Origin: Dastarcus helophoroides
Lineage: Eukaryota > Arthropoda > Insecta > Coleoptera > Bothrideridae
NCBI GenBank assembly: GCA_028583605.1
Contig: CM053330.1
Location: 18,997,539 to 19,061,538 of the forward strand
DNA length: 64,000 bases
Direction: 5' to 3'
Positions 32,120-43,289 of this stretch are shown in pieces. Made by a program: the position numbers and the translations under genes. Positions within the stretch are counted from its first letter, which is position 1. Each line of letters begins with the position of its first letter. Under the pieces are notes generated by a model. The model was not told the DNA's origin and made no database searches. It saw nothing but the letters and a program-made list of their open reading frames with translations.

Positions 32120-33225
32120 ATTTCGAAAAAAAGTCAAAATTTTATATTTTAGGGATTTTTCGAATTTTTTTTAGCAATACGAATTTAAAGTAGCTAATAT
32201 TAATTGCTGAAAATTGATTTTAAAGTCGTTAATAAAGTAGATTTTGTTTTAATTTTAAGATTATGAAGTCGAAACCTCGAGACAAAAATCTAAATTTTAA
32301 GTTGAATTAGAAATGCTCTGACATTTTAATCTTAGAGCCAAGGGAGTTGAGACAAGTAAACAAGTAAACAAGTTTGAAATTGATCTAATTTTTTTATTAA
32401 AACCTCCTTTTTTATAAATTTAAAATTAATATAAAAAAGTCAAAATTCAATATTTCCGTTATTTAGAAACAGGTATCGATTTTTTTTTCAGGTTATCGAT
32501 TTTAAACATGAATTTTTGAATTATTTTCATCATTTAAAACTACATTCGAAATTTCAAAAAAAATTCGAAGAAAAATTACGGGAATTAAATAAAAATGTTC
32601 TTGAAATTTCTAATTTAAAACTAAAACTTCACCTTTAATATGATTATCGAATTTGAAGCCGAAAATTCGAATGTAATGTCGAACTGTATGAATTTATGAG
32701 TTTTTAGAAAAATTCTGTTTAAAGTTCAAATTTGGAATATAAGAAGAAAACTTTTAAACTGAATGTGTTTTCAAATTTCGGTATAACAATTGTAATTTCT
32801 TTTCAATCTCATATTTCTATAGAAATTTTGACTTTTTTTACTCGAATTTTTTGTTTCACTCTTAGAATCTACTAAATGAATTTTTGAATTTTCTAATTTA
32901 AACAATTCAAGATTAAACGCTGCATTTGAAATAAAGACTCAAATTTCGAAAGAATTTAGAATTTTTAAAAACTATATTTGAATTTTACCAGGATCTTACG
33001 AGAAAAAAATAAAAATTTGATAAAAATTGACATTTATAAAAATTTCTTAAACAGTGGAGTTAAAAAATTTTGTTTAAACTGGGAAATTAGACAATAATTT
33101 TTTCAACTCTTCTAAGTTGATACGTAATAATGCACATATTTTAAAATTATGTTGGGCACTTGAGTGGGCACTGCGTCAAAAACAGGGGGCACGTGCCCAC
33201 CCTGGTTCCCTTGGCGCCGTCACTG
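32120..33225 (-). mobile_element. A-rich degenerate array ending in a hAT-like terminus
   Basis: From 32120 to about 33110 the sequence is a loose array of AAATTTCGAA and GAAAATTCG words. It ends in a GC-richer segment that, read on the minus strand from 33225, begins CAGTGACGGCGCCAAGGGA and continues CAGGGTGGGCACGTGCCC. This is a hAT-type end. The other terminus was not found. It is a third example of an array next to a hAT end. Confidence 0.45.
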
Positions 33226-33399
33226 ACCTTATTAAACAATAAAAATACAAGAAAATCTAATCTACATGCGGAGGTGCGTCGTTGCGTGGACGAATGATTG
33301 GTCATCTAGGGTTAATAAAAATGTCTACTAAGGTTTTTTCGCGACCACCAAATCAAGGAAAACCTTTAATTTTTTTGTTAATCACTTCACAATCTCTTA

Positions 33400-33827
33400 T
33401 TCATAATTGTGGATAGACCTACAGGGGATACCAACTAAAAAAATGCGCCAAGTGCTCTACTACCAAGTGATGTTGAAAAAAGTGCAGAAGCGGGAAATTC
33501 AAATTTGCAATTTTATAAATTGCGATAATTTGCGAACGATTACTCATAGGACAAAAAGTGTTAGTGTCTTTTTTCCGGAAATTGCATTCTCTATAATTAT
33601 AGAATACTTATAGAAGCTATGTTTATCATATAACTAATCGTTTACGATATATTTCCAAACACCAATTTTTATGACCTTTGACCTTGAATAAAAATTTTAG
33701 CTCATGTCGTATCGATAGGAACTTTTTCACTTCATTTAAAATGAATGTTTAAAGGTGTGTGCAAATTTTTAGGTCTGTAGGAATTTTGTCAAGGTTGGGC
33801 TTTTTTGGGTTTATTTTGACTGGACTA
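33400..33827 (-). mobile_element. Unnamed repeat family C, copy B (uninterrupted)
   Basis: Read on the minus strand it begins TAGTCCAGTCAAAATAAAC at 33827 and follows copy A (29221-29850) block by block, but without the 208-bp MITE. It therefore serves as the empty-site comparison. The plus frame 33407-33613 has no domain. Confidence 0.6.
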
Positions 33828-34115
33828 TGTATTTTCTTTCATTTTCTAAGAAATTCCAAATTAATTTTAAGAGACGTAGATAAAACGATACAAGTTATCT
33901 AATTTTTTCTAATTCTGCCCATTCTCAAAAGTTCATTTGGTACCTACATCACATTTGTCATGAAATGTTCGAAGATTCTAAATAGTCTGGAAAATAATTT
34001 GTTTGCATCAATTGTCTGGTATTTGGTATGACTAATTATTTTTCTAGCAAAAAATTTTTCTGTTAACAAAACAAATAAGACCTTTTCCTTTTAGTAGAGT
34101 TTGTTTACCTTTACT

Positions 34116-34195
34116 GTTGAAATACAAATCTTTCTTGGTTTCAGGAGACAAGATTTGTATTTCAATTTTAGAAAATAACCAAGGACCAGCAAAAA
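34116..34195 (+). mobile_element. Penelope-like 3' tail, family A, with short inverted junction
   Basis: TTGAAATACAAAT is followed at once by CTTTCTTGGTTTCAGGAGAC and AAGATTTGTATTTCAA, then ATAACCAAGGACCAGC. It is the same tail as at 4600-4700, preceded by a short inverted copy of its own end. This is a collapsed version of the dimer at 54513-54699. Confidence 0.5.
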
Positions 34196-35668
34196 AAAAC
34201 TTTTACTGTGAAATCAATAAAATCAAAATTGCAATAAAAAGAGTACGAAACAATTAAATTTAGTTTTAGATAATGACAGAAATAGTTGTCAAAAGAATAC
34301 AAACTATCCAATTGCAATAATTAATTTTAAGAAGTAATCAATATCTAAAACATTTGTACAAGGCAAATAAAAAAAAATATTGACGTTTTCTAAGTCTATG
34401 TTCTTATGGTCTTATTAATTTAGGAATCTTTTTCATTTGTCTTCCACAAAAACTAAAAAAATCAACTTTGAACATTTATTACTACTTCTACAAACAAAAA
34501 ACATGGCATTACTTACTTTATTAGTTATCCAAAGCGGATACCACTTAATATCAGTGTTAACATTTTATTTCGACGGATAGTAAAGTTTAATTGAAAAATA
34601 AGCACTTCCGACTTCACAATTGCACATCCCCATAGCACTAAACAAACATAGATTGGCCTACATCTAAATTCTGACTTAAAATCACCCTATTTTCTTCAAA
34701 GGTGTTTAACGAAAAGCGATAAGTTCAGCAAGTGGAAATAACTCGGACATTATGCACAATTGACCGTTATCACAGGTAGACTACATAAATAAGAACGTGC
34801 TTCTAATACTATGACTAATGACACTTTTCAAATAGGTTCCAAGTGGATAAGGACATTGTTTCGCTGACCAGCCGGCAAAGTAACAAAGACACTTAAAAAT
34901 GTTAAAAAAATGATAAACTAATTTACTAAATCTCTTCCTTACAGATGCTTTTTGAATGTAAGATTAACATTAGTCACAACAAATGATTTATCTGGAAGGG
35001 AAGATCCACTGGGATTTTATGCAAAACATGAATGATGCATATTAAAATAAATGTGTTAATAGTTAACTATGAAGACCGTTATCAAGGCAAAGGTATTTCT
35101 AATATTTCTGCTTCTAATTAAAATTACCAGGATATTATTTTTTATTTTATTTTAAAATAGTCTAAATCACGTCAATTTTTTTTTGAAATCTTAAATCTTA
35201 TCATATACCTAATTATTAAGAAATAAAAATCTTCAATAAAGGGCACGTTGGTTTACTAAGAAGGTAATTTAGACTTTTTAAGGCAAAATAACACTTAATT
35301 TTTCATAGAGGATATTTGGCATATTATTCGATAACATTTTGACTCATAAGTATTTCTGTTAGCTAAAATAATCCTGTGTTTAGCAAAAAGCTGAGCCAAG
35401 GGTGATTTCGTCTCGTCGTCATTAGTGAAAGCTTTTCCAATCAAAAATATAGAGAAATGTTGAAATAAAGAGCAATCTGAATGTGACTTTTTTAACCCAA
35501 AATGTTCACACTTGGGTATGTTTCACAAAATGTCATTACTGTTTTTGATTTCGGACTAGTTCACTATGAAAGAGAAGTTTACATATTGATTTTGCTTTGT
35601 TTTAAAATGTATAGCTGATTCGAGGTACTTTTCATGTTGTTCTTACCAAGATATTATTTTGCTTCTTG
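34196..35668. other. AT-rich sequence, no gene recognised
   Basis: A slightly GC-richer stretch at 34560-34900 contains no open frame of note. Nothing else was recognised. Confidence 0.3.
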
Positions 35669-35670
35669 TA

Positions 35671-36800
35671 CAGGGTGTCCCATTGTAGGCACTTTTCGGG
35701 GGAACTGGACTTATTGTTAAAAATAGAGTGTGTAAATGTTACTTTAATTGCGCTCAAATGTCTCAATAGCAGCATTATCGTGGAATCGCTCACCTCTTAG
35801 AGCTTGTTTTAGTGGTCCAAATATATGATAATCGCATGGTGATATGTCAGGACTATGAGTAGGGTGTTCTAATATTGCCCAATGCATTTCCTCTAATTTT
35901 GATGTGTCAGATTGGCTGAGTCGAGGCGAGCACTGTCGTGTAGCAAAATCACATTTCTGACCGAAAATTGGCGCATCTTCCGCCGATATGTACTTTTGAT
36001 TCATCCAATAGCCGGCAGTTGTAGGCAGCATTAACCGTACGACGTTCCTGTAGAAAATCGACGTGCACAACTTCAAAATCCCAAAACACTGTATCAAGAA
36101 CCTTTCCACTGAGAGGCGAGTTTTTGCCTTGACGGGTGCACCTTCCCCCTTTCTTCTTCACTCCATGCTTGCTTGTATAAATTCAGGATGTAATGGTGGA
36201 TCCAAGTCTCATCACACGTAACGATACGTTGCCCTTCACGTTGAAAACGTCCAAGATGGCGCTGACAAATCTTTAGTCAAAAGACGAGTTACCCACTTGC
36301 CAGAACTTTTTCGAAACCCTAGCTCATTTGAAATGATGGATTGAGCTCTCCCAAAGCTTATTACTACCTAGGCTGCAATTTCACAGACAGTTAAACGGCG
36401 ATCACCTTCCAAAAGGCGTTCAACAGCGTTAATCTTGTCCGCAGTCACACTGGTCCGAGGATGACGGGCATGAGGTTCATTTTTAACTTAAGTTCGTCCT
36501 TCCAAAAATTTTTTGTGCCATTCATACTCTTGAGTTTTTTTTTCAAACAAGTATCTCCAAACTATGCTTCTAGTCTACGAAAAATTTCGGTGGGCTTTAC
36601 ACCTTCAACGGCAAGAAATTTAATAATAATGCACTACGCAATGTGTGGATGAACCTCTTGCTCACTGATTGTATTTACAACTGACGCAGAAAGTCACGTA
36701 CTATCCCCACCTAACATGTTTAAGAGTATGCGCATACTCTCGACGCCCTCACGGCGACCTGATAGAAATTCCAGTTCATATTTGATTTACCCTCGTAAAT
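35671..36800 (-). mobile_element. Second mariner-type element, inactive
   Basis: The left end CAGGGTGTCCCATTGTAGGC starts at 35671 after TA (35669-35670). The transposase relic lies on the minus strand inside. The right terminus could not be recognised near 36700-36870, so the right boundary is approximate. Its terminus differs from the mariner at 16137 but resembles the MITE at 61643-61845. Confidence 0.6.
35744..36660 (-). pseudogene. Mariner transposase relic (DD34D), distinct lineage
   Basis: On the minus strand: IIIKFLAVEGVKPTEIFRRL near 36620-36570 (helix-turn-helix start), then FGDTCLK and, after a frameshift, QEYEWHKKF. EGDRRLTVCEIAA lies near 36420-36380 and the first catalytic Asp in VTCDETWIHHY near 36230-36190. 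The 36161-35949 and 36109-35744 frames each carry part of the middle. The C-terminal part reads LEHPTHSPDISPCDYHIFGP, containing the last catalytic Asp. The second-Asp block (HDSAR) is visible only in the other frame. The protein ends at FERN, close to the element end, lacking the usual C-terminal about 40 residues. Multiple stops and frameshifts make it inactive. Confidence 0.85.
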
Positions 36801-37394
36801 CTTCACTTTTTAGTTATGCCTTCATATATCAAAAAAGGTAAAAGGTAACCTATTCTTGTTAGAGTTTTTACGATAACCCGCCTTTCGGCGCGCGCGGTCT
36901 CTCAGACTGCACTTATAGTTATTATTTTATATTTCAATAATTAGTTTACCAATAATGCTCATTTTTGGTTTAGATGAGTATTATAACATCAAGTGATCAA
37001 CTGATTAAATAAATGCTAATTTTTGTAAGTTATAACTATTTGCATTATGTGATACCGCGCCCGTCCACGCATGTTAAATTGTTTTGTCATTATAGTTCCT
37101 GATATAAATTGACTTTTGCTTGGAAATAAGGCTGTACAGGATATTTCCAAACAAGATTTGTCCAAATAAAAATTATTTTTTGCTCTAACTTTTAAATATC
37201 ATATTATTGGAAATTTAGTTTCGTATTTCGTATAATAATTTGGACTTTGTATTTGGCTAAATTTTTTGTTCATAGGTTAAAGCTGTGCAAGATTTGTAAT
37301 TTAATTTTATAAACAAAAAAAGTTAAAAAGTAGCATTAATTTTAGATGTGGTCTGTGAGTCAGTTTTTTTAGAAGGTTTTGAGATATTACCATA
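36801..37394. other. AT-rich sequence containing part of a TA-type repeat
   Basis: The region next to the hAT at 37403 continues on its other side as TATCTTTTTAAATAGAACACCCTA (split by the element), so the hAT landed inside an (A)GGGTGTTC-type repeat. A CG-rich run CGGCGCGCGCGG lies near 36887-36898. No gene was recognised. Confidence 0.35.
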
Positions 37395-37402
37395 GTTAGG
37401 TA

Positions 37403-38650
37403 CAGTGGCGGCTGGTGCTAATAACATTTGGGGGTTGCAAAGAGACATTTGCAAAAATGTGCCGAAACTGGAAATTTTAAATTAAGTTTGAGGAATTAGG
37501 AGATATTTAGAATTTTAAATTGATGTATCTTGTACATATATTGTATATTGCTAAAATTCCCCTTTTTTCATATTCGCAAAAAAACAGAAAGAAAAAGAAG
37601 AGAAAGTGCATACGACAGACGATCTTTGGCAGCTGCAAATTTATCAATAAATTTTTACTGAAATCGAGTATTTCTTGGATTAAGTCCTTTTCTTTGAAGA
37701 CATCGTTAATGAGGACAATTTTTCCTGGCATAATGAATTTTTTTTAAAAGTATTTATTCTTTCCAGACTGGAGAAGCACCACTCTCCATCAGCAGAAGTC
37801 ATTGGGATAGTTATCAGGATTTTTAAAAGATTTAGAGTTTCACTAAGCTCACTGTTTTCTGAAATAATGTTATAGAGTACAAGTAAATCAAAAGCAGATT
37901 TAAACTTTTCTTTTTCGTAGATTACAGTTAGTTCAGTGCCAAGTTTTTATAAATTAAAAAATGGATAGTGGTTTCTTTAAAATTAGTTAAACTTTTCAAA
38001 AAAAAAAACTAAGGTTGCTGCAATTAAATGGCCAGTGAAGCTAATTCGTTCTTTAGCTTAGCAGATAACAATGTCGCATAGGTACTTCTTTAGCTTCGCG
38101 AACTACTTCTGTTAAAACTTCGCTTTTTACAAAACACCATCTGCACAATATTTAAGTCATGTATAGGTCATCTATGTCGCTTAATTTCCAGTTTTTTTTT
38201 TGATACAGATCGGTTAGAGAATGGCTGCGCAATTAAACTTTGCACCGAATTCATTTTTATTTGTGTTTCAAGACTCGCAACATTGACCGATAACAGATTA
38301 TAATAGCGTATCGATATTTGGTTTGCATCCACAAGTGCAACCTAATGCTTGCTTATGGGCAAGTATTTTAAGCGAACAAAATACGAGTTAAGGCGCAGTT
38401 GCATATGTGTAAAGCAAAGTTTGCAGTCTAGCCTGCAAACCTTGCAAACCGTGGACCCAACAATGTCGTCAAACGCTTACGAATCGGCGGAATCCGCTAT
38501 AGTCATTAGTATGTTTGGTTACTTTGGTAGCTATAAATCTGTTATCAATAAATAAAATAAACAACACAAAGAATAATTTACTTTCTTTTGTATCCCAGCG
38601 TTTTTTTGGAGGTTGTGCAAACCTGCAAACCTTAGCACTAGCCGCCACTG
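37403..38650 (-). mobile_element. 1248-bp hAT element with perfect 8-bp duplication and transposase remnants
   Basis: The ends CAGTGGCGGCTGGTGCTAA and, inverted, CAGTGGCGGCTAGTGCTAA flank the element. GTTAGGTA is duplicated exactly at 37395-37402 and 38651-38658. Inside, on the minus strand at about 37960-37640, remnants read LYNIISENSELSETLNLLK, PMTSADGEWCFSSLERINTF and EKDLIQEI. They correspond to the C-terminal dimerisation region of the transposase relic at 22446-24420. It is an internally deleted relative of that hAT family. Confidence 0.9.
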
Positions 38651-38658
38651 GTTAGGTA

Positions 38659-40980
38659 TATCTTTTTAAATAGAACACCCTATACGTTATTATTTTTTAT
38701 TTGATTAAGTATAATTTGATCTTTTCAGAAATATATAATCGTTATAGTTTATTTTAAAGAACAAGTTTAAATTTCGATATTTTTATAATTTATACTCTAT
38801 TTATAGCAACGGGCTACGACTAGTTTATTAGAGACAAATGTGAAATGTATAATTATACTTTAAAAATTTAACCATTCAAGGATATTTTATGATAAGGCCT
38901 AGCTGAATGCTAGGCTTATAGGTAAATCGAAAGTAAATGGATTTTTCACTCATTTAATTTTAGTAAATATTGAATATTTCATTTTAAAATGGTGATATGA
39001 AAGAGCGAAGTGTACAAGAGTTTGTCAAGCAAGAATTAAGACGATGCTTTAGCCCACTGTTTCCTAAAGGGACCAATATCGTCTCTGTGGGTCAGTATCG
39101 CCCATTAGGGGAGTAATTGTAGCCCGGGTTTAAAATCTAATGTTAGAGTATTTAAGCGTTAAAACGCAAAATGCGCTTTAAAAGATATATTTTCAGTTTA
39201 ACTCAAGAGTAGAAATTTGAAAATTAAAAGCCGAAATTTGGCGAAAAACTCGAAATTTATAACAAAATTGCTTGCCTGCAGTCTAAATTAATGAAAGAAG
39301 TAAAAAATTCGAATTTCATTTCCATACTTTGAAAAATCATTGGAATTTCAAATAAAAACTGTGACACAAAGTTTGTACCACTGAACTTGCTTAAATTTAG
39401 CAATTTAATATCTGAACAATTGGTTTAATATTTGCAAACTCACCCCTCGTAATCTCCTCCAATACAGTTTGAACCACATGTTGATATTTCCAATGGCCCA
39501 TTTCTTTGTGTCAAACAGTTGTCAATTTGACTTCTACGAGTAAATGATAAATTTGTTCAGTATTTTTGTGAATGTTTTACCTCTAATATAAGTTGGTCAC
39601 AGTAATATGTAAAACGACACGTCTTCATTGCTCGAATACATTCATATAGTGTTTAAATTATCTGCTTAATATTTTGTTTTAAATGCACGAATAAATTAGT
39701 TGATATGAAGCTCATTTTCCACCGAAATGATTGTTTTAGATTTGCTGAATATTTCTTCAATTTATACAATTTGTATGCTATTTCGTACTTCAGTGAATTG
39801 AAACCAATATTCTTTTTTACAAATATAATGCGTTTTCATTTCCTCGAAGAGTATACATATAACAAAATGAAAAAGTTAACTATAGCACACAAGCTAATTC
39901 TAAAAAAATATATATTAGAATTCAGTCCTAGTATAGATAGATTAGCACAGATGAGGATCTCACAGTTTTTTTTAGACAAAAATAATTGTCCAAGTTTTTG
40001 AGGCATTGAAATTGAAGGATACAGGCAAAGAAGGTAAGTCAAAATAAGCAGTTTAGAGAAAAACAGGTTCTAAAATGAAGATTCTTTATCAGGTCTTTAT
40101 TACAGGAAAACGAAAAAGTACATATTATAACTTCTAACTTTATTTATTTTTAGCATGTGATTCGAGATCAAACATTACACCGTTGACTAACAGATGACGC
40201 AGGTAACTAATTTTTGGAAACAATTGACTTATCGCCATCTTTGCCAGTATCCTTCAATTAATAAGATTTGCTCAGAGATTTCAAAACGATTTCGTTATCA
40301 TGCTTGGTGGTGCCAATGTTGTTCTCTCAGTACCTTTGAAGTCATGTAATGGTTTGTTAGAAAACAAGGTTAGGTAAAATTAAATCTGGTTGATAGTCGA
40401 TGATGCTCGATTATATTACAGAAACCGAGTAAAATGCAATGCAGAGCTTTGAGAAACTCCTGCATTTATTGTAAATATCTCAAAGATACCATTAACAACT
40501 TGAAGAGTTATGTCATCTAGGAAAACTGAGTATCAAAGGCAGAGACATGTCGGCATTGCATTGCCGCCCATCAGAAATGATTTAATGTATTTTTCTTCAG
40601 ATTTTGATATTAGTACCCTTAAAAGTTGTGGTACGCGGTCTTCAATCTTTGTCAAAGTTTATAAATTATAAGGTCTTTCCGGGGATCTTATTCAATCGTA
40701 GAACAGTAATTACGCTTATAACGAACCCGCTTGTACTTTTACTTATAACGAACCAATCTGTGAGACATAGGAGTCTTATTAAATGTGCTTTAATTTTTTC
40801 TCACAAATAAGGAATTTCTGCTTAAAACAAACTTTCAGATATTGAGTACGAAGGGGTCTTTAGATAGGATCACTATTGATCACATGGGGGAAGAGGGTTG
40901 TTATTGCACATCACATGAATATTTTTACCCCAACCATATTCAGATATTAGATAGATGGGACATGGGATAGCTTAAAACCT
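38659..40980. other. AT-rich sequence, no gene recognised
   Basis: At about 39055-39125 a GC-richer segment (CCCACTGTTTCCTAAAGGG, then GGTCAGTATCGCCCATTAGG) resembles a hAT-type end, but no partner was found. Frames at 38349-38555, 39705-40001 and 40604-40810 lack domains. Confidence 0.35.
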
Positions 40981-40988
40981 CACCATTA

Positions 40989-42534
40989 GAGTGTCCGTTA
41001 TTTACCAAGCTGGCTCTTTTAATTTAGGTATCCTCTAAATTATTTCTTTGCAATCTAAAAACAATTTAAGAAAAGAAAAAAAATTGATACAATTTAATTA
41101 ACATGGCGTTTTTTCTTGCTTATTATATTCAATAGCTTACCAAATGTTCTTCATTCTGCTTCTATTATAATCTCTTTATATAAAAAAGTTTTTAGATTGG
41201 AGTTCAAAATTTATTTTATAAATTCAGGGGAATATAATTGTTGGCCAAGTTGGTATTTACCCAACTTTGACGATGGATACTGTCTAAACGCGTAAACAAA
41301 TTTCAACTTTTAAGTAACTCATTTGATGTGAAATTTAATGCTTTTTAATTTTGGTAACAGTAAATTATTTTACAGGATGCGTCATTTCGGAGTTATAAGC
41401 AAAAACGGAAACAAGAAACAAGTGCTAAAAAATGGTGCGGTTTTTTTGGCTTCCAAAATTTAAGCGACGCCAGAATCCATTGCAAACCCCTAATCTGATG
41501 CCTTAAGTGAATTTTTAAAAGTTTCCTGCTTTTGGTGTAACTTTAGGAAGCAATAGGTTAATTTACCTGGGCTAGGGGTCCAATTTTCAAAATTTATTTT
41601 TTCCGTTTTTTCTAATTTAGTTTTTTTTATTTACCGACTACTCAATGATGTTTTGGTATAATTAAATATTATATTTTAGTTCATGCTTCGATCAAAGCGT
41701 TTTGCCTCTAGGACGGTTAAACAGACTGCCTAGCCTATCTTGTCTTTTTATGTCATTTTTATTTCTGAAGAGTTTCCCTCTAGTAGGTTGACATTGAGCT
41801 ACCGCACTTTTGTACTGAATTAAGCGTTTCCTTGTTCTTAAAGAAGTCCCCTACGATGAACGACGAAACGTTAAACATTTTCATTCATGGACTTTACTTG
41901 AATTTTGTCACACCATTAGTTTAATAATATTGTACGAAAAAAAATATTTTTGAAAACACACAATGGCATCAAGTCAAAATTTAAATCATTTAACCAATGT
42001 GAAAATCCGTTCTATTTTAAAAATTCATATTCGTTCGCTAAACGGTTTTAAGGAAATATAGGAAATTTAAAAGAAATTCCTATATTTTTAATTAATATTT
42101 TCATTAAATTATTACTAGGAACGTAGAATAAAAGATGTAACATATTAGTACAGAAATGTCATGAAGTAGTCGGCAAATTAAAAAAAAACCAAAATATTGG
42201 AAAAAATGATAAAAATATAAATTTTGTAATTTCAACTCGGGTTAAGTTTATAAGATACATTTTTAACTTCAATATAAAAACTTTTCCATATAAAGTTATC
42301 ATAATAGAAGCAGAATCAACAACAGCTGGTAATTTATTGAATATAACAAGCAAGAAATAAAAGTGCAAAAACCCCACGTCAATTAAATTGGAAAAGCGGA
42401 AAAGTATCGTCATTTAGGCAGGGTTAAACGGCGCCACAAAAATATTTTCTTCCTAAAATTGTTTTTAGACTGCAAAGAAATAATTTAGATAATACCAAAG
42501 TTAAAAAAGCCAACATGGTAAATAACGGACACCC
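40989..42534. mobile_element. 1546-bp foldback element with TA duplication
   Basis: The left end GAGTGTCCGTTATTTACCA and inverted right end GGGTGTCCGTTATTTACCA match at 18 of 19. TA precedes and follows them (40987-40988, 42535-42536). The arms align far inward: TAAATTATTTCTTTGCAATC near 41037 against the right arm near 42480, and ACCGACTACTCAATGA near 41634 against its complement near 42160. The left arm has about 350 extra bases (about 41230-41590). The core includes a Penelope-type tail (41765-41900). No transposase is encoded. Confidence 0.75.
41765..41900 (+). mobile_element. Penelope-type 3' end, family B, single copy
   Basis: GAAGAGTTTCCCTCTAG, then GAGCTACCGCACTTTTG, then AAGAAGTCCCCTACGATGAA and CGACGAAACGTTAAACA. 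These are the same word order as the right half of the palindrome at 7671-8195. It lies in the centre of the foldback at 40989-42534. Confidence 0.5.
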
Positions 42535-42536
42535 TA

Positions 42537-43250
42537 CTCACCAAGTATCACGAACGGGAAGGGACCTCTAATGTTAAATTTTCTTGACCGTAGGTATTGT
42601 CATACCATTAGTTTTTTTGGTCGCTGTTATACCAACTCATTTCGTGGATCATTACGTTACACGAATATTCCGTTAAACATGAACTTCTATCCAAAGCATC
42701 TATTAACAGTGTACCCAGAAAATACAACCGTTCTTTCGGGAGTATAGAATGTCACGACGATAAATACTTGTGAATTTCAAATCTAATGGCTTTCAAAAAA
42801 TTTAGTTTCTAGGTTGGATTTGACGTGGGGTGCCTAGAATTATGGCCAGCACTTAGGTCACCTTTTCCGGGCCCATTGTGCTCCCCATGATTGACGCGTC
42901 CTTGGTCATTCATTCAGCCACCCAACCTTGTTGAAAAACTGAAGAACGTCCCTTGGATGCGCCTCTCTCGCTTAGTTTTTGGGTAGTATTGTTGTTGACG
43001 TATGAATATCGAACAATTTCATCAACTAATGGTTACAAATATCAATTCTTAATTTTACTATTTAAATAACTATCGTACTATAAGTCAAAAAGCATATTTT
43101 CATTAAAAATTTTACACTTTTGATAAAGAATAAAGATGTGATGCAACAACTGATGTTGTTGGTGCACCTAATGACTGCATGTAGGCTACATTCAACCAAA
43201 GCTGTAATAATACCTGGAAATAAATTTCTAATTAAAACACAAACTTAAAA
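42537..43250. other. Sequence between the foldback and the acylphosphatase 3' end
   Basis: GC content is a little higher at 42590-42980, with no open frame of note and no recognised repeat ends. Confidence 0.3.
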
Positions 43251-43251
43251 A

Positions 43252-43257
43252 TTTATT
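43252..43257 (-). promoter_or_regulatory. Poly(A) signal of the acylphosphatase gene (AATAAA)
   Basis: AATAAA on the minus strand, 32-34 nt beyond the stop codon at 43290-43292. It is the first such signal after the stop and gives a very short 3' untranslated region. Confidence 0.6.
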
Positions 43258-43289
43258 AAATAAATATAAATGGAGCTAGTAACAATAAG

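Noticed and set aside
39705..40042. 98-codon plus and 68-codon minus frames
   Set aside because: No recognisable motif; the two overlap and both read as AT-driven composition.
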